From HGM04593 sp045636545 (GTDB lineage: Bacteria; Bacteroidota; Bacteroidia; Bacteroidales; Bacteroidaceae), in assembly GCA_045636545.1 (NCBI GenBank), contig JAZTXR010000072.1, positions 1-37,356 on the forward strand: 37,356 bases of DNA. Direction: 5' to 3'. A program made the position numbers and the translations under genes. The notes beneath the pieces were generated by a model. The model had not been told where the DNA came from. It searched no databases and saw nothing but the letters and a program-made list of their open reading frames with translations. Shown piece by piece: positions 32,632 through 37,356 of this stretch (the stretch's first letter is position 1; the number at the start of each line of letters is the position of its first letter).

Positions 32632-33305
32632 AGATTATATCATACAACATACACCACTGTACTCAAAAGAAAATAGATACGCTGTTGGAAATGGGTGCAG
32701 ATGTATATATCCTTCCGGAAATACACTCTTCGGCAGAGTTTGCGTTGCCCGATAAATACACGCTTTTCCGTTTTGCTGTTCCCGAAGAGAGTACAAAGGG
32801 GCTTGGGATAATATGTAATAAGGAACATGGATTTTACGTGCCCGAATGGTTCTGCGAAGAACACAGATACATATTGCCGTTATGCAGTGGCGATTTACTG
32901 TTGATAGCGATGTGGCCCACAATTACAGCGACGAACAGGAATATGGGCTATCCACAGATAGCGTTGGAGGCCATAAAATACTATTCGCAATTCTTTTGTG
33001 GTAAAAGGGTTATACTGTCGGGTGATTTCAACTGTTTTGTGGGGCAAAAGGATGAAAGCCACAAACGTGGTACATTGTTGCAGATTGTGGAGTTTCTTTC
33101 CCGGTACGGAATACACAGCCTTTACCATCAACAGAACAATGAAGAGTTTGGCAAGGAGAGCAGGACAACATACCATTGGCTTTTCAAAGAAGAACAGAGA
33201 TTTTTCCTTGACTATACTTTCACGAATATAAAAGATGTGGAATATCAGTTGGAGGAGTGGAACAGTAAATTCAGCGACCACCATGCGCAGATAATAGAGG
33301 TGTAG
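32628..33305 (+). CDS. Endonuclease/exonuclease/phosphatase-family protein
   Basis: The 225-residue product has the EEP fold signatures: SYNIHH near the N-terminus (Asn metal and phosphate site), LPEIH with the metal-binding Glu, SGDFNCF (catalytic Asp and Asn), DYTFTN and FSDHHAQI (Asp-His at the end). No signal peptide, so it probably acts in the cytoplasm on nucleic acids or phosphoesters. It is shorter than exonuclease III or APE1. Coupled to the previous gene by an ATGA overlap. Substrate not determined by these motifs. Confidence 0.85.
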   Translation: MKIISYNIHHCTQKKIDTLLEMGADVYILPEIHSSAEFALPDKYTLFRFAVPEESTKGLGIICNKEHGFYVPEWFCEEHRYILPLCSGDLLLIAMWPTITATNRNMGYPQIALEAIKYYSQFFCGKRVILSGDFNCFVGQKDESHKRGTLLQIVEFLSRYGIHSLYHQQNNEEFGKESRTTYHWLFKEEQRFFLDYTFTNIKDVEYQLEEWNSKFSDHHAQIIEV

Positions 33306-33355
33306 AATATGATTTCTACAGATATGAATACAATAACAAACAACAAATAATAAAA

Positions 33356-35635
33356 ATGGCAAAGATTACCAAAGAAGATGCGTTGAACTACCACGCGGGA
33401 AAACGTCCCGGAAAGATTGAGGTAGTGCCGACAAAACCTTATTTCACACAGACCGACCTTTCGTTGGCCTACTCTCCCGGTGTAGCCGAGCCTTGTCTCG
33501 AGATTAAGGAGAACCCCAACGATGCATACAAGTATACCGACAAAGGCAACCTTGTTGCTGTAATCTCAAACGGTACAGCCGTTCTAGGCTTGGGCAACAT
33601 TGGCCCTCTTGCCGGCAAACCTGTGATGGAGGGTAAAGGGCTTCTCTTCAAGATATACGCCGGTATCGACGTGTTCGACATTGAGGTCGATGAGCAGGAC
33701 CCCGAGAAGTTCATTCAGGCAGTGAAAGCTATAGCTCCGACATTCGGTGGTATCAATCTCGAGGATATCAAGGCACCCGAGTGCTTTGAGATTGAGCGCC
33801 GCCTTAAAGAGGAACTCGATATCCCAGTGATGCACGATGACCAGCACGGAACAGCCATAATCTCTGCTGCCGGTCTGCTCAATGCACTTGAGGTGAACGG
33901 CAAGAAGATAGGTGATGTGAAGGTTGTCGTGAATGGCGCCGGCGCTGCTGCAATCTCATGTACAAAGCTCTATGTGGCACTTGGCGTAAAGCGCGAGAAC
34001 GTCGTTATGCTCGACAGCCGTGGTGTAATAAGTACTTCACGTACAAACCTCACCCCCGAGAAGTTGGAGTTCGCCACAACACGCACCGACATCACCACAC
34101 TTGCCGAGGCAATCGTTGGTGCTGATGTCTTCCTTGGCCTTTCAAAGGGCAATGTCCTGTCACAGGATATGGTGCGTTCGATGGCAAATGACCCAATTGT
34201 CTTTGCTTTGGCAAACCCCGAACCCGAGATTACATACGAGGCAGCTATGGCATGCCGCCCCGACGTGCTTATGAGTACCGGCCGTAGTGACTATCCCAAC
34301 CAGATTAACAACGTAATCGGTTTCCCATATATTTTCCGCGGTGCGCTCGATGTGGCTGCAACAGCCATCAACGAAGAGATGAAGCTTGCTGCCGTCCATG
34401 CCATCGCAAACCTTGCCAAGCAACCTGTGCCCGAGATTGTAAACAAGGTATACAAGGTGGGTAAGCTCTCTTTCGGTCGTGACTACTTTATTCCAAAGCC
34501 TGTTGATCCACGTCTTCTGGTCGAGGTGTCAACAGCAGTGGCAAAGGCTGCCATTGCAAGCGGTGTCGCACGCAAGGAGATTACCGACTGGGAGAAGTAC
34601 AAGGAGCATCTGCTCGAGTTTATGGGTCGTGAGTCTAAACTTACGCAGCAGATTCATGACATGGCGCGCACCGAGACACAGCGTGTGGTATTTGCCGAGG
34701 GCGCACATCCTTCAATGATGAAGGCTGCCGTACAGGCGAAGGAGGAGGGTATATGCCAACCTATCCTTTTGGGTAATGACGAAGTTATCAATAAGCTTGC
34801 TGCCGAGCTCGGATTGAGCCTTGAAGGTATTGAGGTCGTTAACTTGCGTCATCCCAATGAGGAGGAGCGCCGCGAACGTTATGCACAGATTCTCACCAAC
34901 AAGCGCCAGCGCGAGGGTTATACCATTGAAGAGGCCAACGACAAAATGTTCGAGCGCAACTACTTTGGTATGATGATGGTTGAGACCGGTGATGCCGATG
35001 CTTTCGTGACAGGACTCTATACAAAGTTCTCGAACACCATCAAGGTTGCCAAGGAGGTTATTGGCATGCAGGAGGGCTACAGCACATTTGCCACAATGCA
35101 CATCATCAACTCAAAGAAGGGAACATTCTTCGTTGCTGATACCTTGATTAACCGTGCACCCGACTTGGAGACAATCATTGACATTGCCCGCTTGACCGAG
35201 AAGTCGGTACGTTTCTTCAACCATGAGCCTGTGATAGCAATGGCGTCATATTCTAACTTTGGAACAGACCAGGGCGGTAGTGCCGAGCGTGTGCGCAAGG
35301 CTGTTGCCCACATCCACGAGAACTATCCCGATTGGTTGCTCGACGGCGAGATGCAGGTGAACATTGCAATGAACAGCGAACTGCGCGACAAGAAGTATCC
35401 TTTCAACAAACTCAAGGGACGTGAGGTGAATGCATTGGTATTCCCTAATCTGAACTCGGCATCATCGTCATACAAGATGATGCAGGCGCTCGGTTCCGAT
35501 ACCGAGATTATCGGACCAATCCAGATGGGCTTGAACAAGCCAATCCACTTCATCGATTTCGAGAGCTCTGTTCAGGAGATTCTCAACATCACAGCCGTCG
35601 CCGCAATTGATGCAATGGTGAACAAGAGGAAGTGA
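33356..35635 (+). CDS. maeB: NADP-dependent malic enzyme with phosphotransacetylase domain (MaeB type)
   Basis: Decarboxylates malate to pyruvate with NAD(P) reduction. The 759-residue, two-domain form is visible: the malic domain with YSPGVAEPC, GNIGPLAGKPVMEGK, HDDQHGTAIISAAG (Asp metal ligands) and the NAD(P)-binding VVVNGAGAAAISC, then, from about residue 430, a phosphotransacetylase-like domain (RVVFAEGAHPSMMKAA, then SEL and FATMHIINSKKG). In E. coli MaeB this second domain is regulatory and binds acetyl-CoA. The start at 33356 follows an AT-rich leader of 50 nt. It stands alone between a terminator and the previous operon. Confidence 0.97.
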   Translation: MAKITKEDALNYHAGKRPGKIEVVPTKPYFTQTDLSLAYSPGVAEPCLEIKENPNDAYKYTDKGNLVAVISNGTAVLGLGNIGPLAGKPVMEGKGLLFKIYAGIDVFDIEVDEQDPEKFIQAVKAIAPTFGGINLEDIKAPECFEIERRLKEELDIPVMHDDQHGTAIISAAGLLNALEVNGKKIGDVKVVVNGAGAAAISCTKLYVALGVKRENVVMLDSRGVISTSRTNLTPEKLEFATTRTDITTLAEAIVGADVFLGLSKGNVLSQDMVRSMANDPIVFALANPEPEITYEAAMACRPDVLMSTGRSDYPNQINNVIGFPYIFRGALDVAATAINEEMKLAAVHAIANLAKQPVPEIVNKVYKVGKLSFGRDYFIPKPVDPRLLVEVSTAVAKAAIASGVARKEITDWEKYKEHLLEFMGRESKLTQQIHDMARTETQRVVFAEGAHPSMMKAAVQAKEEGICQPILLGNDEVINKLAAELGLSLEGIEVVNLRHPNEEERRERYAQILTNKRQREGYTIEEANDKMFERNYFGMMMVETGDADAFVTGLYTKFSNTIKVAKEVIGMQEGYSTFATMHIINSKKGTFFVADTLINRAPDLETIIDIARLTEKSVRFFNHEPVIAMASYSNFGTDQGGSAERVRKAVAHIHENYPDWLLDGEMQVNIAMNSELRDKKYPFNKLKGREVNALVFPNLNSASSSYKMMQALGSDTEIIGPIQMGLNKPIHFIDFESSVQEILNITAVAAIDAMVNKRK

Positions 35636-35654
35636 TAGCTTATTAATACTATAT

Positions 35655-35690
35655 ATACGCGAGGCAAAATTCTGAATTTGCCTCGCGTAT
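35655..35690. terminator. Hairpin downstream of maeB
   Basis: ATACGCGAGGCAAA and TTTGCCTCGCGTAT form a 14-bp perfect stem around an 8-nt loop, 20 nt after the maeB stop. The trailing GTTATT is a weak T-tract. Confidence 0.7.
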
Positions 35691-35734
35691 GTTATTAAGT
35701 GCCAGAAATATACTCTTTTTGTTTTTCAGAGGAA

Positions 35735-35992
35735 ATGTTTGTCGATGAGTACGGAGCAAAGGGTACTGCTTCGCGTGATGAGTTTGATGCGAAGTCTCGT
35801 GCCTGGTACTATGCCGAGGTGTTAAAAAACGCCCGCAAATCAGCCGGAATTACTCAATAGCAGCTTGCCGATAAGATTCGTAAGAAGCGTGAGTATGTGG
35901 CTATGCTTGAAAAAGGCGAAACCGATATGCAGTTATCTATATTCATTATGATTTCTGAGGCGGTCGGTTTGAAATTCGCCTTGACATACTGA
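35735..35992 (+). pseudogene. Decayed orphan HigA-like antitoxin gene
   Basis: The frame from ATG 35735 to TGA 35990-35992 encodes a HigA-type XRE antitoxin: RDEFDAKSRAWYYAEVLKNA, then QLADKIRKKREYVAMLEKGE and DMQLSIFIMISEAVGLKFAL. An in-frame TAG at 35858-35860 interrupts it inside the helix-turn-helix, right after GITQ. The usual HigA N-terminus also seems shortened, and no HigB toxin gene precedes it. A single C-to-T change from CAG would explain the stop. So the module appears dead, unless this is a sequencing error or read through. Confidence 0.75.
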
Positions 35993-36017
35993 TTTAGTTA
36001 ATCAAATAGACTATTTA

Positions 36018-36051
36018 CAGCACCCTTTGGCTTTATGGTCAAAGGGTGCTG
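36018..36051 (+). terminator. Terminator after the HigA pseudogene
   Basis: CAGCACCCTTTG pairs perfectly with CAAAGGGTGCTG over 12 bp across a 10-nt loop, then TTGTGTTTA. It lies 25 nt beyond the pseudogene stop. Confidence 0.7.
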
Positions 36052-36376
36052 TTGTGTTTAGTTAAGGTTTTCAGTTCACCTCATCCAATTTTTCTATCCT
36101 CCAAATTATCAAGACCAATAGAAGAAATTTGAGGGCAATACTAATTCCTGCTATTGCTCTTATTTTGAATACTACTGCCAAAATGGGGGTTAAAGCCTAT
36201 TGTGCAACAAAACAATTTGATGATCCAATTTAATCCTGCACTCGGATTCGGTGTGCGACATTTTGCGTTCGATGGCTGAGATTTCGATGTCGCGGAGAGT
36301 GTGAGCAAAGAGATTTTGATGAATGTGACAGAGCGGATGTGTTTACGCGGAACCATCCATAATTTTGTGTAAATAA
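36052..36376. other. Non-coding stretch with no supported gene
   Basis: About 325 nt with no convincing gene. An 83-codon reverse frame at 36141-36392 overlaps the hairpin below and has an unlikely composition. A forward frame near 36105-36230 (AILIPAIALILNTTAKMGVK) could be the tail of a lost membrane protein or transposon gene, but has no start. Confidence 0.5.
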
Positions 36377-36410
36377 AGAATACGGGACTCATTTCTGAAT
36401 CCCGTATTCT
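36377..36410. terminator. Possibly bidirectional terminator hairpin
   Basis: AGAATACGGGA and TCCCGTATTCT form an 11-bp perfect stem around 12 nt. TTGTGTT follows on the forward strand and TTTATTT on the reverse. It could end the reverse-strand MerR-type gene, whose stop lies 66 nt away. Confidence 0.7.
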
Positions 36411-36476
36411 TTGTGTTATTAGGTATTCAATAATAGAATGCTGAATACTTATGAGAACCTGTAGGTTGTTTCCAGA

Positions 36477-37307
36477 TTATTCAATAGGAATCTGAATTAC
36501 CGATAGCCATTGTTCTGGGTCTTCCTGATTCCATGCGCCGTCAATGTAGGAAGTGCGGAGAGCTCCGGCCATCTTGTAGCCTTGTTCTTCCATGTAGGCA
36601 AATGCTTCGGTGAATGATTCATGGAAGCGTTCATAAGGACCGATGTGTTTCATGCAGAGTGCTTTGGGAACAGCATCAAGATGCTTGAATTGTATGATGG
36701 TATTGTCTGTGCCCATCTCTTCCACCTGTTCGCAATACTCGATATCAATTTCGGTGGGACGATACTCCTTATTGTGCTCAATGGTGAAACAATAGCCTGG
36801 AGCCGGGCACTTACAACCGAGGCGTTGCATTTCTGGACCTATTTTCTCTACACATAATGGTCCGAGGGCGGCATAGTCAGAAATTACTTCACGATGGCTT
36901 GCCACGATAATTTCGGGCAAAGATTGAATACTGAATTTTGATTTGTTCATTGTTTTAATTTTTTTGTATGCGTTCACCCAGTTGACCAACTGACTGCGTC
37001 GTGCCACCAATAATTGCAGCTGTCGCTCCGTCTTCTCTATCTTCTCGTTCAGTTGTTCGACACTTGGGGCGTGTGCCCCTTCTTCGTACAACTCCTTGAT
37101 TTCGTCAAGCGAGAAACCGAGACTTTGCAATTGGCGGATAGTGTTGAGCCTTTGCATCTGTTCAACGCTGTAATAGCGGTAGCCCGTCCACTCATCCACT
37201 TCGCAGGGAAACAATAACCCTTTTTGTTCATAGTGGCGCAAGGTCTTCACGGTCACTTGCATCATCTGTGAGAACTCTCCGATTTTTAACATTGTTTTTT
37301 TTCTCAT
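36477..37307 (-). CDS. MerR-family regulator with GyrI-like effector domain
   Basis: Residues 6-75 form a MerR winged-helix domain (MLKIGEFSQMMQVTVKTLRHYE, RYYSVEQMQRLNTIR, LGFSLDEIKEL), then a coiled-coil helix (about 83-115), and from about 125 to 276 a GyrI/AraC-effector-like beta domain as in BmrR (KFSIQSLPEIIVASHREVIS, CMKHIGPYERFHESF). The family senses hydrophobic or cationic compounds and usually controls an efflux gene, which is not seen inside this window. The longest start is at 37307, but the Met at 37292-37290 (MLKIGEF) is the more typical one. A TAACTTTG element lies just upstream. Confidence 0.88.
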   Translation of the reverse strand: MRKKTMLKIGEFSQMMQVTVKTLRHYEQKGLLFPCEVDEWTGYRYYSVEQMQRLNTIRQLQSLGFSLDEIKELYEEGAHAPSVEQLNEKIEKTERQLQLLVARRSQLVNWVNAYKKIKTMNKSKFSIQSLPEIIVASHREVISDYAALGPLCVEKIGPEMQRLGCKCPAPGYCFTIEHNKEYRPTEIDIEYCEQVEEMGTDNTIIQFKHLDAVPKALCMKHIGPYERFHESFTEAFAYMEEQGYKMAGALRTSYIDGAWNQEDPEQWLSVIQIPIE

Positions 37308-37345
37308 AATCGCGCGATTTTTTAGTCTGATTTCGAAATCTGTGG

Positions 37346-37353
37346 CAAAGTTA
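37346..37353 (-). promoter_or_regulatory. -7 promoter element of the MerR-family gene
   Basis: Read on the reverse strand this is TAACTTTG, a match to TAnnTTTG, about 40 nt before the upstream start codon. The -33 element would lie beyond the window edge. Confidence 0.55.
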
Positions 37354-37356
37354 GTC

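Noticed and set aside
36141..36392. Reverse-strand 83-codon frame in the gap before the MerR-type gene
   Set aside because: Its start lies in the terminator hairpin and the composition is unlike a folded protein.

Overview
The window looks like a chromosome segment of a member of the Bacteroidales, probably in or near Prevotellaceae; the genus cannot be fixed from sequence alone. Reasons: promoters with the Bacteroidota -7 element TAnnTTTG (the best also has a TTTG 19 nt upstream), starts without Shine-Dalgarno sites, BspA-type leucine-rich-repeat and cohesin/dockerin surface proteins, a two-domain malic enzyme-phosphotransacetylase, and a DUF3990/DUF3791 module. No rRNA, tRNA, CRISPR array, transposase or integrase was recognised.

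Region 1 (1-9364), visibly AT-rich, holds two co-directional operons separated by a hairpin terminator at 2568-2597 and closed by another at 9324-9364. They encode an anti-sigma-like small protein, a split zinc-ribbon protein, hydrophobic proteins, two soluble M48 metalloproteases, two consecutive P-loop GTPases of a paired type, a tail-anchored protein, a lipoprotein with DnaJ-type CxxCxGxG zinc motifs, and a TerB-like multi-spanning membrane protein. I consider this the best candidate for an undescribed system: a GTPase-pair/protease/TerB device that may belong to the bacterial conflict or envelope-stress repertoire. Its function is inference.

Region 2 (9387-11338) has uncharacterised genes, including a Sel1-repeat lipoprotein and a small gene with a suspect start. 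Region 3 (11380-12781) is a toxin-antitoxin-like module (HTH-DUF3791, DUF3990, small partner) bracketed by two nearly identical 80-bp direct repeats, each holding a long hairpin.

Region 4 (12754-20809), visibly GC-richer, is a phage-derived cassette: a small reverse-strand gene, two small virion-like genes, a 1470-residue polyvalent protein with an HExxxH metallopeptidase-like motif, and a P22/crAss-like portal protein. Terminase, capsid, tail and integrase are absent although both flanks are visible.

Region 5 (20932-30748) has a small lipoprotein, ligA, and a surface-protein operon (LRR protein, InlB-repeat/dockerin protein, cohesin-like protein, 50-residue peptide). The operon is preceded by a consensus promoter and a leader of about 440 nt that can fold into two mutually exclusive structures.

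Region 6 (30959-37356) is ordinary core metabolism (dapA, a TIGR02757 gene, an exo/endonuclease-phosphatase gene, maeB), then a decayed orphan HigA-like antitoxin, a non-coding stretch, and a reverse-strand MerR/GyrI regulator.
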